A DNA stretch of 64,000 bases from NCBI RefSeq assembly GCF_015710975.1, contig NZ_CP049783.1, positions 4,693,501 through 4,757,500 of the forward strand. Reading direction: 5' to 3'. Position 1 is the stretch's first letter. The number at the start of each line of letters is the position of its first letter. The notes beneath the pieces were generated by a model, which worked only from the letters and a program-made list of their open reading frames with translations, was not told the DNA's origin and searched no databases. Position numbers and translations under genes: made by a program. Positions 26,720 to 36,601 of this stretch are shown in pieces. This DNA is from Paenibacillus polymyxa (GTDB taxonomy: Bacteria; Bacillota; Bacilli; Paenibacillales; Paenibacillaceae).

Positions 26720-28141
26720 ATGGTAGTAGGAGACGCTTCTCTGGATATTGACACATTGGTTATCGGTGCGGGTCCTGGCGGCTATGTAGCTGCCATCCGT
26801 GCCGCACAATTGGGACAAAGCGTATTGATCGTTGATAAATCTGAGCTTGGCGGTGTTTGTCTGAACCGTGGATGTATTCCATCCAAAGCTTTGATCTCTG
26901 CGGCTCATCAATACGAAGCAGCTAAACATGGCGAAACTTTCGGTATTACAGCTGAAAATGTAAAAGTTGATTTTGCTAAAACACAAGAATTTAAAAACGG
27001 TGTTGTTAAGAAAATGACAGGCGGCGTAAGCGGCTTGCTCAAAGGTAACAAAGTTGAAGTTTTCAATGGTGAGTGCATGTTTATCAACGAAAACGAAGCA
27101 CGTGTATTCAACGAACATGAATCACCACGTTACCGTTTTAAAAATGCAATTATCGCAACAGGCTCCCGTCCTATCGAATTGAAGCCATTCCCGTTTGGCG
27201 GACGCATTCTGTCTTCTACTGAAGCATTGAACCTGCCTGAAATTCCGAAAAGCCTGATCGTTATCGGTGGTGGATACATTGGTGCAGAGCTTGGACAAAT
27301 GTATTCCAAATTCGGTTCCAAAGTAACGATCATTGAAGGTATGGATACTGTTCTTCCTGGCTTCGATAAAGATATGACTTCCATCGTTTCGAAAAGCATG
27401 AAGAAAACAGGTATCGAAATCTTCACTGGCGCTAAAGCGGAAAGTGCGGAACAAACTGATAAAGATGTAACAGTGAAATTCTCTGTTAATGGTGAAAGCA
27501 AAGAAGTAACTGCTGAGTACCTGCTTGTAACTGTTGGACGTCGTCCAAATACAGACGGTGAACTGGGTCTGGATTTGATCGGTGTAGAACTGGATGACCG
27601 CGGAATGGTGAAAGTTGACCACCAAGGACGCACAAGCATTCCTCACATCTTCGCAATCGGTGATATTGTTCCTGGTCTTGCTCTGGCTCACAAAGCTTCT
27701 TACGAAGGTAAAGTAGCTGCTGAAGTAATTGCCGGCCAACCATCCGTTGTAGACTACAAATGTATTCCGGCTGTTGTGTTCACAGATCCAGAATGCTCTA
27801 GCGTAGGCTACACAGAGACACAAGCTAAAGAAAAAGGCTACAATGTCAAAGTTGGTAAGTTCTCTTACGGAGCAAACGGTCGTGCTGTTTCCCTGAACGC
27901 TGCTGAAGGCTTTGTGAAAATCGTAGCTGACGCAGATACAGGTCTGGTACTGGGTACGCAAATCGTAGGTCTGGAAGCTTCCAACCTGATTGCTGAGCTG
28001 GGTCTGGCGATTGAAATGGGTGCTACACTTGAAGATATCTCCCTGACTATCCATGCTCACCCTACACTGGGCGAACTTGTGATGGAAGCAGCAGAAGTCG
28101 TAATGGGTCATCCGATCCACGCATTGGCGCCACGTCGCTAA
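26720..28141 (+). CDS. pdhD: Dihydrolipoamide dehydrogenase E3
   Basis: 473 residues. FAD-binding [17 protein letters not shown] near the N-terminus, the redox disulfide in [16 protein letters not shown]-binding [10 protein letters not shown], the second FAD block FAIGDIVPG, and the C-terminal HAHPTLGE with the catalytic His-Glu of the partner subunit. It reoxidises the lipoyl groups of PdhC. It begins three bases after the pdhC stop and is the last operon gene. Confidence 0.97.
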   Translation: MVVGDASLDIDTLVIGAGPGGYVAAIRAAQLGQSVLIVDKSELGGVCLNRGCIPSKALISAAHQYEAAKHGETFGITAENVKVDFAKTQEFKNGVVKKMTGGVSGLLKGNKVEVFNGECMFINENEARVFNEHESPRYRFKNAIIATGSRPIELKPFPFGGRILSSTEALNLPEIPKSLIVIGGGYIGAELGQMYSKFGSKVTIIEGMDTVLPGFDKDMTSIVSKSMKKTGIEIFTGAKAESAEQTDKDVTVKFSVNGESKEVTAEYLLVTVGRRPNTDGELGLDLIGVELDDRGMVKVDHQGRTSIPHIFAIGDIVPGLALAHKASYEGKVAAEVIAGQPSVVDYKCIPAVVFTDPECSSVGYTETQAKEKGYNVKVGKFSYGANGRAVSLNAAEGFVKIVADADTGLVLGTQIVGLEASNLIAELGLAIEMGATLEDISLTIHAHPTLGELVMEAAEVVMGHPIHALAPRR

Positions 28142-28176
28142 TTCCATTTCATTATCTTGTTTTTGGATTCATACAT

Positions 28177-28224
28177 GAAAAAGAGGCAAGGAGCGCTATA
28201 TGTGTGCTCTTTGTCTCTTTTTTT
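28177..28224 (+). terminator. Terminator of the pdh operon
   Basis: AAAAAGAGGCAAGGAGC pairs with GTGCTCTTTGTCTCTTTTT across a nine-base loop, with a seven-T tail. Confidence 0.88.
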
Positions 28225-28388
28225 CAAACTTTAAGATTATTGGACTATCATGAAAATTCACACAGTACATGGTCAAAAAAGTACCCTACATGATAAACTA
28301 AATATAGATTAATGGTGTAGATCGAGAGTTTTCAAAATTAAAAATGGACGATACTGTTTTTTATTCATGCTCAAAGGAGAGAAACGAC

Positions 28389-29183
28389 GTGCGCAACTAC
28401 TTGGAATTGCTGGAGGATATTTTAGAGAACGGGGTAAAAAAAGAGGATCGGACAGGAACGGGAACATTATCTGTTTTCGGAAGGCAACTTCGTTTTGATC
28501 TGGCCAAGGGCTTCCCGTTAGTGACCACTAAAAGAGTACATTTGAAATCCGTTATACATGAGCTGTTATGGTTTTTGCGAGGTGATACCAATATTGCTTA
28601 TCTCAAGGAGAACGGAGTTAGCATTTGGGATGAATGGGCAGATGAACAGGGGAATCTGGGACCTGTATATGGATCGCAATGGCGCGCATGGGAAACAACG
28701 GACGGACAACATATTGATCAAATTGCGAATGTCATTGAAGCTATCAAAAACAATCCGGATTCACGTCGACATATCGTCAGTGCTTGGAATGTGGCTGAAA
28801 TTGAATCGATGAAGTTGCCGCCATGTCATTTTGTATTTCAATTCTACGTAGCTGGAGGAAAGCTATCCTGTATGCTGACGATGCGTTCAGTGGATACCTT
28901 CCTTGGACTGCCGTTCAACATCGCTAGTTATGCATTGCTGACGCATATGGTTGCACAGCAGTGTGGTTTGGAGCCTGGAGAGTTTATTTGGTCAGGTGGC
29001 GATGTGCATATTTATTCAAACCATATACAACAAGTGCATACGCAGTTGGAACGTGACCCATATCCGTTACCACAGTTAAAAATCCTGCGCAAACCGGAAT
29101 CCATTTTTGATTACACTTACGAGGATTTTGTTTTTGAGAATTACGAGCATCATCCAGGGATTAAGGCGCCTGTCGCCATCTGA
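28389..29183 (+). CDS. thyA: Thymidylate synthase (ThyA)
   Basis: 264 residues from GTG 28389, ten bases after AAAGGAGAG; this gives the usual family start ([11 protein letters not shown]) and the same length as E. coli ThyA. Upstream in-frame codons to 28344 lack similarity. Visible are the DRTGTGTLS phosphate-binding Arg, [10 protein letters not shown], the active-site Cys in LPPCHF and [16 protein letters not shown]. It makes dTMP from dUMP with methylene-tetrahydrofolate, producing dihydrofolate for the FolA encoded 17 bases later. Confidence 0.97.
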   Translation: MRNYLELLEDILENGVKKEDRTGTGTLSVFGRQLRFDLAKGFPLVTTKRVHLKSVIHELLWFLRGDTNIAYLKENGVSIWDEWADEQGNLGPVYGSQWRAWETTDGQHIDQIANVIEAIKNNPDSRRHIVSAWNVAEIESMKLPPCHFVFQFYVAGGKLSCMLTMRSVDTFLGLPFNIASYALLTHMVAQQCGLEPGEFIWSGGDVHIYSNHIQQVHTQLERDPYPLPQLKILRKPESIFDYTYEDFVFENYEHHPGIKAPVAI

Positions 29184-29200
29184 TTAGAGGAGGTGGAAAG

Positions 29201-29689
29201 ATGAGCATTTCGATGATATGGGCTATGGCGCAAAATGGTGTGATTGGTCGGGATAACAGACTTCCTTGGCGCCTTCCCAGAGACATGGCCTTCTTTAAAG
29301 AGCAGACGATTAATAAAACAGTACTCATGGGACGCAAAACGTGGGAATCCTTTGGCGGGAGAAGCCTACCAAACCGCCGCAACGTCGTTTTGACTCGTGA
29401 TGAGCACTATCAGGCAGAAGGTGCAGAAGTGATCCATACACTGGAGGAGGGGCTCCAACTTGCACAGCAAGAAGAGCTAATGGTCATTGGTGGATCGGAG
29501 ATTTACTCACTGTTTTGGCCACATGCGGATCGGCTGATTGTGACTCGAATTGAGGAGACTTTTGAAGGCGATACGACGTTTCCTGAGCTGGATTGGAGCG
29601 GCTGGACTATAGTCAGTGAGACGCCAGGTATCAAGGACGACAAAAACTTGTATGACTACTGTTTTGTTGTTTACGAGAGAACAGAATAA
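29201..29689 (+). CDS. folA: Dihydrofolate reductase
   Basis: 162 residues from ATG 29201 behind GAGGAGGTGG. Family landmarks: MIWAMAQNGVIGRDNRLPWRLP, with Asp/Glu-region and Trp of the substrate site; MGRKTWESFGGRSLPNRRNVVLTR, with the NADPH-binding residues; and VIGGSEIYSLFWP. It regenerates tetrahydrofolate used up by ThyA. The thyA-folA pair is a common Firmicute operon. Position 27 region is Asp-lacking (RLPW follows directly), as in other members where the acid lies in the following helix. Trimethoprim sensitivity cannot be judged. Confidence 0.96.
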   Translation: MSISMIWAMAQNGVIGRDNRLPWRLPRDMAFFKEQTINKTVLMGRKTWESFGGRSLPNRRNVVLTRDEHYQAEGAEVIHTLEEGLQLAQQEELMVIGGSEIYSLFWPHADRLIVTRIEETFEGDTTFPELDWSGWTIVSETPGIKDDKNLYDYCFVVYERTE

Positions 29690-29801
29690 CATACATGAAT
29701 TCAACCTAGCTCATTTGAAAAATTAATAAACCATATAAAAAATCCTTTTGGCTGTAGATGCAGAAAGTTGCATAAGTTTTCATTACTTTTACGCTGTATT
29801 G

Positions 29802-29810
29802 TGATACAAT
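29802..29810 (+). promoter_or_regulatory. Extended -10 promoter of gltD
   Basis: TG-A-TACAAT at 29802-29810, about 115 bases before the gltD start. No strong -35 is seen. Confidence 0.4.
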
Positions 29811-29925
29811 AAATCAAATTCAATGAGAACAGACCCTTTCATAACACAAACAGACAAGTTCGAATTTGATTAGAATTCTGAATGGATGATCGGGGTTCAT
29901 AAGCGAAGAGATGGGGGAACGTAAC

Positions 29926-31413
29926 ATGTCTACACCAACTGGATTTATGGAATACACACGACAACTTCCTACAGACCGGGACCCGGCAGAGCGTATAAAG
30001 GATTGGGAAGAATTCCATAAGCATATGTCTGAAGAAGAGCTGCGTACCCAAGGGGCGCGTTGTATGGACTGCGGAACTCCTTATTGTCATACGGGGATGG
30101 ATCTCATGGGAGCAACTTTAGGCTGCCCGGTTCATAATCTTATTCCGGAATGGAACAATCTCGTATATCGTGGTTTGTGGAAGGAAGCGTTAGATCGGCT
30201 GCACAAAACGAATAACTTCCCCGAATTTACGGGGCGTGTCTGTCCTGCGCCATGTGAAGGCTCATGTACTGTTGGCCTTATCGGGCAGTCTGTTACCATT
30301 AAGACAATTGAGGAAGCGATTATCGAAAAAGGTTTTGAGGAAGGCTGGGTTGTTCCTAACCCGCCGGAAAAACGTACAGGAAAACGAGTGGCTGTTGTCG
30401 GCTCGGGTCCTGCGGGATTGGCTGCGGCAGCACAGCTCAACAAAGCAGGACATAGCGTGACTGTGTACGAGCGTGCAGATCGTATAGGTGGGTTACTGAT
30501 GTATGGAATCCCATCCATGAAGCTGGATAAGAAGGTTGTACAGCGTCGTGTAGATTTGCTGGAGGCTGAAGGTATCCAATTTATCACGAATACGGAAATC
30601 GGCAAGGATATCCCTACTGAGCAGCTGATTGCTGACTATGATGCAGTTGTGCTATGCGGTGGATCTACAAAGCCGAGAGAATTCAATATTGAAGGCAGCG
30701 ATTTGAATGGTGTCCATTATGCTATGGATTATTTGAATGGCACCATCAAGAGTTATCTGGATTCCAACCTCGAAGATGGCAACTATTTGTCCTCCAAAGG
30801 TAAGGACGTTATTGTTATCGGTGGCGGTGATACAGGTTCGGACTGTGTAGCTACTTCTTTGCGGCACGGTTGCCGGAGTGTCACTCAATTTGGCACACAC
30901 ACCAAAGCTCCACTGGAGCGTGATCCGATTGCGAATCCTTGGCCGCAGTTTCCGAATGTGTACTCTCTCGACTATGCACAGGAGGAAGCTAAAGCATTGT
31001 TTGGGGAAGATCCGCGTGAGTTTTCCATCATGACAACCAAATTCGTGGGTGATGAGAATGGCAATCTGAAAGAACTGCACACCATTCAAATTCAACGTAT
31101 TGTCGATGAAACAGGACGTAAAATCTATCAACCGATTCCAGGTACGGAGCGCGTATTTCCGGCACAAATTGCGCTGATTGCGATTGGGTTTGACGGACCT
31201 GAGCAAACGATTGTGAAGGAAATCGGTTTGGAAACAGACCGTCGTTCCAATGTTAAGGCACGTTATGGGAAATATGTGACGAATGTGGATAAGGTTTTTG
31301 CTGCAGGTGACATGCGCCGCGGACAAAGTCTTGTTGTGTGGGCTATTAATGAAGGTCGAGAAGCAGCACGTGAAGTTGATAAATACCTCATGGGTGCTAC
31401 TGTTTTGGTATAA
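29926..31413 (+). CDS. gltD: Glutamate synthase small subunit (GltD; GltB in B. subtilis)
   Basis: 495 residues from ATG 29926 (start of the conserved STPTGFMEY); ATG 29911 supplies part of the GGGGGAA ribosome binding site. The N-terminal domain has the two Fe-S cysteine groups ([11 protein letters not shown] with [12 protein letters not shown], and [12 protein letters not shown]). Then come FAD-binding [13 protein letters not shown] and NADPH-binding GGGDTGSDC, and the C-terminal [16 protein letters not shown]. It feeds electrons from NADPH to the large GOGAT subunit. No large-subunit gene is adjacent in this window, so it must be encoded elsewhere. Confidence 0.95.
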   Translation: MSTPTGFMEYTRQLPTDRDPAERIKDWEEFHKHMSEEELRTQGARCMDCGTPYCHTGMDLMGATLGCPVHNLIPEWNNLVYRGLWKEALDRLHKTNNFPEFTGRVCPAPCEGSCTVGLIGQSVTIKTIEEAIIEKGFEEGWVVPNPPEKRTGKRVAVVGSGPAGLAAAAQLNKAGHSVTVYERADRIGGLLMYGIPSMKLDKKVVQRRVDLLEAEGIQFITNTEIGKDIPTEQLIADYDAVVLCGGSTKPREFNIEGSDLNGVHYAMDYLNGTIKSYLDSNLEDGNYLSSKGKDVIVIGGGDTGSDCVATSLRHGCRSVTQFGTHTKAPLERDPIANPWPQFPNVYSLDYAQEEAKALFGEDPREFSIMTTKFVGDENGNLKELHTIQIQRIVDETGRKIYQPIPGTERVFPAQIALIAIGFDGPEQTIVKEIGLETDRRSNVKARYGKYVTNVDKVFAAGDMRRGQSLVVWAINEGREAAREVDKYLMGATVLV

Positions 31414-31447
31414 TTATAAATTTTTATGTTACCGTTACGAATCAAGT

Positions 31448-31475
31448 AAAGGCTCCATCTTAGGATGGGGCTTTA
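31448..31475 (+). terminator. Terminator of gltD
   Basis: AAAGGCTCCATC-TTAG-GATGGGGCTTT followed by ATTTG, about 35 bases after the stop codon. Confidence 0.65.
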
Positions 31476-32022
31476 TTTGTTTTTAAAGCTTTATCACTAG
31501 TAGTTGTTGAAACCAATTTTCTAGTGAGGTATACAAATCGTTGTGAATTCAATGTTATATAAAATCACTCTAAATTAACTTTTTAATCATGTAGTTGTTA
31601 TCTATAGTGATCATAACATAAATAAGGACGGTGTGTGTAGCCTTTTTTAAAGAAAATACATTTATTTTACAAAATAATTAGATGAAAACTTAAATTGTGT
31701 AATATAAATTAACATTAATATTACACAAATTTGCTAATAGTGCAGTTTTATTTTGGGTTTTCTATATTTATATTGCTTTAAAAGGAAGATGACATGATCT
31801 TTTCCAAGGTTACATAAAATCATGACCTGAGAGAATCATGATATCTATGGTATAATAGACGTACATTGTTGAAGCGCTAGACTAAATGAATTTACAAAGG
31901 AGCTTTCGCCGGGAGAAGGCTCCTTTTGCATGAGGCCGGGAACCTGTGTTTTCATTTGCGTTCCATGTATATCTATGATTCATGGAAGAGAAACAGAAGG
32001 CCGTCAGGAAGGAATGGAATGA
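31476..32022 (+). promoter_or_regulatory. AT-rich intergenic region with dyad, promoter and leader hairpin before topB
   Basis: No gene is seen. It holds a perfect 11-base inverted repeat (TTGTGTAATAT at 31695-31705 and ATATTACACAA at 31718-31728), an extended -10 element TG-G-TATAAT at 31848-31856, and a leader hairpin AAAGGAGC...GCTCCTTTT at 31897-31928 that could act as an attenuator. The topB ribosome binding site AGGAAGGAA is at 32006-32014. Confidence 0.55.
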
Positions 32023-34377
32023 ATGAAGACGTTGATTATTGCTGAGAAACCAGATATGGGGCGGACAATTGCCGCTGTTATGGAGCCGCGTGCTAAAAAT
32101 AACCGTACCTATTTGGAAGGGGAGAAATACATTGTAACCTGGGCGATCGGTCATTTGTTGGGTCTGGCTGAGCCGGATGCTTACGATGCTAAGTACAAAC
32201 GATGGAATATTCAAGATCTTCCGATTATCCCTGAACAATTCAAAATTGTACCTAATCCGAAAACAAAAGATCAGCTAAAAATGATTGGTGAGCTGGCCAA
32301 ACGCTGCAATGCCATCGTGAATGCTTGTGATGCTGGACGGGAGGGGCAATATATTTTTGCGTTAATTCAGCAGCAGTTAAAGCTACGACAGCCGGTTAAG
32401 CGATTGTGGATCTCGGACTTGACGGCGGAAAGTATTGCGACAGGCTTTGAACGATTGCGAGATGCCTCGGAGTTTGAATTCCTGACTCAAGCTGCGCGGG
32501 CACGAAGTGAAGCAGACTGGCTGATTGGCATGAACGCCTCCAGAGCGTTCACAACACGACATAACACCTTGCTGTCGGTAGGACGGGTGCAGACTCCCGT
32601 GTTAGCACTAATTCATGATCGAGAAAAGGAAATTGAAGCATTTCAGTCTCAAACCTTCTATGACGTATGGGCTGAGTTCAAGCAAGATCAGATTAAGTAC
32701 AAAGGGGCATGGCAGGGTGATCGGCTGACGAATCCGGAAGAAGCTGAGGGGATCGCTGCGGCGGTACGCGGAAAAGAGGGTGAAATTACCAAATATGATA
32801 CAAAGCAGACAAAGGAGTATCCTTTTAAATTATACGATTTGACGCTGCTTCAACGCGAGGCGAATGCCAAGTACGGTTATTCGGCTAAAAAAACGCTGGA
32901 TGTGGCACAAGCGCTTTATGAGCGTCACAAGGTCATTTCCTATCCGCGGACCAACTCTAATTATGTGACAGAGCAGAATATAGACGGCATGCATAAGGCA
33001 TTACGGATGCTGGGGACAGGCCCTTATGCTGATCTGGTACAACAAGCAAACCCTAATTTGGTCCATAAACAGAATAAATCGGTCTGCAATCCGTCTCGTG
33101 TTGAGGATCACCATGCTATTTTGCCGACGTTAAAAAGGCCGGGAACGCTAAGCAAGGAGGAACAAAATGTATATGACCTGGTTATTCGTAGGTTTCTGTC
33201 GCATTTTTTTCCGCCAGCTGAATATAAAATGCATACCGTAATGACGCAGGTGGACAAGCATCTGTTTAAAACTAATATTAAGGAGCTTCTGTCCTTGGGA
33301 TGGAAAGTGGTTTTGGGTAAGGCTGATCAGGATAAAGGTAAAAAAAGCAAAACATCCAAAAAAGAGGATGAAGAGGAAACGGACGAGTGGACGGACAAGA
33401 AGTTTGAAATTGATGCAGGGCGTCCGGTAGATTGTGTGCGCGCTGAGATGAAAGAAAAGGCGACTCAGCCTCCTAAAAGCTACACGGAGGGCACATTGCT
33501 TAAAGCGATGGAAAGCGCGGGCAAGCAGATGGAGAATGAGGAATTACGCGAGGTTATGAAGGATGCTGGCTTAGGTACACCTGCGACACGGGCCGCTACA
33601 ATTGAACGATTAAAGAAAGTCGGCTACATTGAAATGAAGGGCAAAAAGATTCTGATTACGGATAAAGGAAAGATGGCTATTAACCTGATCCGTCATGCCG
33701 GGGTAGATCTATTAGCTTCACCGGAGATGACAGGTCAATGGGAACGCCGTCTTCATCAAATTTCCAAGGGTGAGGCAGCTCAGGAGAAGTTTATGGATAA
33801 CGTTAAAAGATTTACGTTGTCCATCATTGATAAGGTAAGGCAGCAGCCACCTGCTCCCGCAAATGCCTTTGGCGAGGAGGCAAGGAGTAATCGCTCGGGA
33901 GGAAAGACGAACGCCCGCGGCGTAGGTACGAGTGGACGTGCCACCACCGCCAAAGGAAGAGACCGCACAGCATCAGGAGGCGGTAGCAGTGCAGGAAGTG
34001 CTGCGCTAAAGCAAGCATCGGCGCCAATAAGTCGCAGTTCGACTACAAAAGCAGTGCGGAGCTCATCTGATGGACAGTCAGATACTTCAGCGAGCCAAAG
34101 GCAGGCGTTAGGCAGCTGCCCGTGCTCCAATTGCGGTGGAAGCATTATTGAAGGCCGCAAAGGGTATGGGTGTAGCCACTTTAAGCAGGGCTGTGGTTTT
34201 GTCATTTGGAAGGAATATGCGGGCAAGCAGATTACCGAAACGATGCTCAAGTCCCTGCTCGCCAAGGGGCAGACGCAATTGTTGTCTTTTAAACGTAAAG
34301 ATGGATCGACCGTCAAAGCGCGGATTGTTCTGGATGTGCCAGGAACAGGACAACTTAGCGTTCGTGAGGATGCCTGA
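32023..34377 (+). CDS. topB: DNA topoisomerase III
   Basis: 784 residues. A TOPRIM domain begins at the start (LIIAEKPDMGR) with the acidic NACDAGREGQ. The catalytic tyrosine is Tyr307 in ISYPRTNSNY, and other type IA blocks include VGRVQTPVL and EGTLLKAMESAGK. It relaxes or decatenates single-strand-containing DNA. Residues about 610-695 are a Ser/Gly/Ala/Thr-rich low-complexity linker. Residues about 698-780 form a zinc-ribbon-like or topoisomerase C-terminal repeat (CPCSNCGGSI, then GCSHFKQGCGF). B. subtilis TopB is about 727 residues, so the tail is longer here. Transcribed alone. Confidence 0.93.
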   Translation: MKTLIIAEKPDMGRTIAAVMEPRAKNNRTYLEGEKYIVTWAIGHLLGLAEPDAYDAKYKRWNIQDLPIIPEQFKIVPNPKTKDQLKMIGELAKRCNAIVNACDAGREGQYIFALIQQQLKLRQPVKRLWISDLTAESIATGFERLRDASEFEFLTQAARARSEADWLIGMNASRAFTTRHNTLLSVGRVQTPVLALIHDREKEIEAFQSQTFYDVWAEFKQDQIKYKGAWQGDRLTNPEEAEGIAAAVRGKEGEITKYDTKQTKEYPFKLYDLTLLQREANAKYGYSAKKTLDVAQALYERHKVISYPRTNSNYVTEQNIDGMHKALRMLGTGPYADLVQQANPNLVHKQNKSVCNPSRVEDHHAILPTLKRPGTLSKEEQNVYDLVIRRFLSHFFPPAEYKMHTVMTQVDKHLFKTNIKELLSLGWKVVLGKADQDKGKKSKTSKKEDEEETDEWTDKKFEIDAGRPVDCVRAEMKEKATQPPKSYTEGTLLKAMESAGKQMENEELREVMKDAGLGTPATRAATIERLKKVGYIEMKGKKILITDKGKMAINLIRHAGVDLLASPEMTGQWERRLHQISKGEAAQEKFMDNVKRFTLSIIDKVRQQPPAPANAFGEEARSNRSGGKTNARGVGTSGRATTAKGRDRTASGGGSSAGSAALKQASAPISRSSTTKAVRSSSDGQSDTSASQRQALGSCPCSNCGGSIIEGRKGYGCSHFKQGCGFVIWKEYAGKQITETMLKSLLAKGQTQLLSFKRKDGSTVKARIVLDVPGTGQLSVREDA

Positions 34378-34387
34378 GATAGGAGCA

Positions 34388-34428
34388 TCAACAAAAAAGG
34401 ACCCTATCCGAGGGTCCTTTTTTGTTGA
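34388..34428. terminator. Bidirectional terminator between topB and the HAD gene
   Basis: AAAAAAGGACCCT-ATCCG-AGGGTCCTTTTTT works on both strands. The last codons and stop (34404-34406) of the minus-strand HAD gene lie inside the hairpin. Confidence 0.9.
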
Positions 34429-35168
34429 TGCAATTGTATGCTTTCGTGGATCACCCGTGGCACTTCTGTTAGCTTTTGTATAGTATACATCACAGAGTTC
34501 ACGTTTTTTTGCAATTCAACCATATTGTAAATCCATTCTTTGGGCTGCTTAAGATACACAGCGTGAATACCTGCCGCAAGGGCTGGAGATACGTCGGTGC
34601 GTAAAGAATTCCCAATCATCCAGGTAATGTTTCGGTCCAAGCGATTCATTTGGATGATTTCTTCCAGTGCATCTACATTTTTATGCTGGCGAATGTAGAT
34701 ACGGTCATCAAAGTAAGTAGCCAGCTTCATTTGTTCAATCTTTCTTTCTTGAATGACCTGCTCACCCCCAGTGTAAAGATGAAGGGAATGCCCTGCTTTT
34801 TGGAGTGAATTTAACGTTTCGGCCATACCTGGATACGGTTCGATTTCCTGCTCGTACACACTTCGGCCAAGCGAGCGAAGCTCCTGCTCTTCCCGAGAAT
34901 CCGTACGGCGTCCAAATTGTTCCGAGAAAAACTGGTACGTATCTATTAGGGATTGTGGAAAATGCTCGCTGGCAAAACCCACCTGATGAACTCCAGCCAC
35001 ATCAATTTCGATTTGTTTTTCACGGATCGAATTTCTCGTTAGGTTATGAGCTGCAAACCATTCCTGAAGCAAATCGAAAAAGTGGTTGAGAATAAGATCG
35101 AAATACTTGTTGCAGTGGACCAAAGTGTCATCAAGATCAAATAAAATGTGCTGCTTCGGATACGACAT
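34404..35168 (-). CDS. HAD-superfamily hydrolase
   Basis: 254 residues from the ATG with first base 35168 (AAGGAG nine bases upstream). Motif I is FDLDDTL, with the nucleophilic and acid/base Asp. Motif II is LYTGGE. Motif III Lys is probably in the following QERKIEQMK. Motif IV is WMIGNSLRTDVSPALAAG. The alpha-helical cap between motifs I and II marks a class-I HAD phosphatase. The substrate is unknown; the family includes phosphoglycolate and nucleotide phosphatases. The gene ends inside the bidirectional terminator shared with topB. Confidence 0.85.
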   Translation of the reverse strand: MSYPKQHILFDLDDTLVHCNKYFDLILNHFFDLLQEWFAAHNLTRNSIREKQIEIDVAGVHQVGFASEHFPQSLIDTYQFFSEQFGRRTDSREEQELRSLGRSVYEQEIEPYPGMAETLNSLQKAGHSLHLYTGGEQVIQERKIEQMKLATYFDDRIYIRQHKNVDALEEIIQMNRLDRNITWMIGNSLRTDVSPALAAGIHAVYLKQPKEWIYNMVELQKNVNSVMYTIQKLTEVPRVIHESIQLHQQKRTLG

Positions 35169-35233
35169 GATGCATACTCCTTCCAAGCCAAAGCTTTAAC
35201 GGTGTTCGGTTTATAACTAAGTTGAGATTCAAA

Positions 35234-36151
35234 TTACAGTCCAATATAGGATTCCAAAAATACCTGCAAATCAGCCGCACCGTCGGGACGGATGCTGAAT
35301 TTTTCCTTGTGATAGCGTCCAATGTGAATGCGGAGCAAGCCAGCCACACGCAAAATCATCATATCAGACATAAGTGTATCTTCCAATCGGCTCAAATCAT
35401 GACGCATGTCTTCAAGAGACTTAGGACCTTGAGCTACATAACGCAAAATGCGCAGTCGTTGCGGATCATTGACAGCACGAGTAAGCCGTAGTAGAAGCGT
35501 AGGCGGTTCTTCCTCACTCTCCTCGGGAATATCTACCGGATACTGGATCAGCAGTGTACGGGTATAAAAGCAATATGAATTAATTGGGCGATTATGGACG
35601 ACCGGAAACAGCACCACTGTATCGAGATCTTCCATATGTGGGACGACTAGCCCGGCTGTTGCATATTCAACAAGTGCTTCCGGTTCCATTTTACTTAACA
35701 GCATGCGCTTTTCCGCAGCGTCTTCTTCTGCCAACACACGCAGTTCGCCTTCCAAGGTCCGAAAATAATCACGATCCCACAATCTGAGGAGTGGTGCATA
35801 TACCTTACGAATGCGTAAAGATTCTTCAAAGGTTAAAAAAGGAATATGCGGAACAAGTAGCTCAAACATATCCTTGTCCGGTCCGTGATCCAAGTAAGAA
35901 ATATAGTCGGATATTTCATCTGATTCCGGTCGAAGCAACGCCCAGGCATAGAGTGCGTCATAATCGCTAAAAGGGCAATCCTGAGCTGTAGCAAGCTCAG
36001 TACGAACTTCTTGTTGTAGTCGTGCATCCACCTTGTCGATCCATTCATGGCCCAAGTCCATATCTTGGACCCACTTTTTAGTTACATAGGCCATAAAGCT
36101 GCCGAGCAATTCATAAATTGGAGAAGTGTCTATTTTAATTTGATAACTCAT
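35234..36151 (-). CDS. ArsR/MarR-like winged-helix regulator with large N-terminal domain
   Basis: 305 residues. The C-terminal part (about 215-300) carries a winged-helix pattern typical of ArsR-family proteins (AVNDPQRLRILRYVAQGPKSLEDM, then LMSDMMILRVAGLLRIHIG). The first 210 residues are an unrecognised, acidic helical domain that may sense a ligand. No metal-binding CxC is present, so it is not a classical metal sensor. GGAGG lies about ten bases before the ATG. It is divergent from the MFS gene at 36602 and could regulate it (inference from position). Confidence 0.7.
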   Translation of the reverse strand: MSYQIKIDTSPIYELLGSFMAYVTKKWVQDMDLGHEWIDKVDARLQQEVRTELATAQDCPFSDYDALYAWALLRPESDEISDYISYLDHGPDKDMFELLVPHIPFLTFEESLRIRKVYAPLLRLWDRDYFRTLEGELRVLAEEDAAEKRMLLSKMEPEALVEYATAGLVVPHMEDLDTVVLFPVVHNRPINSYCFYTRTLLIQYPVDIPEESEEEPPTLLLRLTRAVNDPQRLRILRYVAQGPKSLEDMRHDLSRLEDTLMSDMMILRVAGLLRIHIGRYHKEKFSIRPDGAADLQVFLESYIGL

Positions 36152-36262
36152 GGAACCAAATGCCTCCTATTCTGTCTTCTAGCCCAGAGCGGTGAACGTA
36201 AATAAAGCCCGTCCATAAGCAAAACATGAGCATTTTGAAATTGCCCACTTATTTATTATGGC

Positions 36263-36291
36263 TTGTTCTGCCGGGCATTGTCCACTATAAT
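36263..36291 (+). promoter_or_regulatory. Sigma-A promoter of a short transcript before the MFS gene
   Basis: TTGTTC (36263-36268), a 17-base spacer and TATAAT (36286-36291). Predicted start near 36298. Confidence 0.6.
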
Positions 36292-36297
36292 ATGAAA

Positions 36298-36415
36298 TAG
36301 TGCGTTGTGACGTGAACTTGGTCGGATTGAACATACGAGGCTCACCAAATGGAGTCGGATACATACCAGACTAGCTCTATCCGTAAAATCGTCATCTCAG
36401 ATGGCGATTTTTTTC
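36298..36415 (+). ncRNA. Candidate small RNA or attenuated leader
   Basis: The promoter at 36263-36291 and the intrinsic terminator at 36386-36415 (AAATCG.CATC-TCA-GATG.CGATTTTTTT) bracket about 118 bases with no credible ORF on the plus strand. It matches no riboswitch class I know. It could be a free small RNA or the 5' leader of the MFS gene. Confidence 0.45.
36386..36415 (+). terminator. Intrinsic terminator upstream of the MFS gene
   Basis: AAATCGTCATC-TCA-GATGGCGATTT followed by T6. It is plus-oriented, although no plus-strand gene ends upstream of it. Confidence 0.75.
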
Positions 36416-36601
36416 TTTCTCTCTTTAATACACTAAAATTAACGCTAAAAACATCTTAATATGTAATATACCGATTTTTCAGATGGTCATGGTATACATC
36501 GTGATAAGAATTATTATTGATTATGGTATCAAATGCAAATCATTTCTAAGCATTCATTTTATGATGTTAATAATTTAATTGTTCGGGCAGGAGGAGCTAG
36601 G

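Noticed and set aside
27122..28147. Long (341-codon) open frame on the minus strand opposite pdhD
   Set aside because: It has no ribosome binding site or family similarity and mirrors the strongly biased codons of pdhD. Similar antisense frames lie opposite pdhA, pdhB and pdhC.
31508..31533. TGAAAC at 31508 as a second sigma-W promoter
   Set aside because: The base quartet 16 bases downstream is TATA, not CGTA, so the consensus fails.
36179..36364. 61-codon minus-strand ORF upstream of the ArsR-like gene
   Set aside because: No ribosome binding site before its ATG, no recognised domain, and it overlaps the better supported plus-strand promoter and leader.
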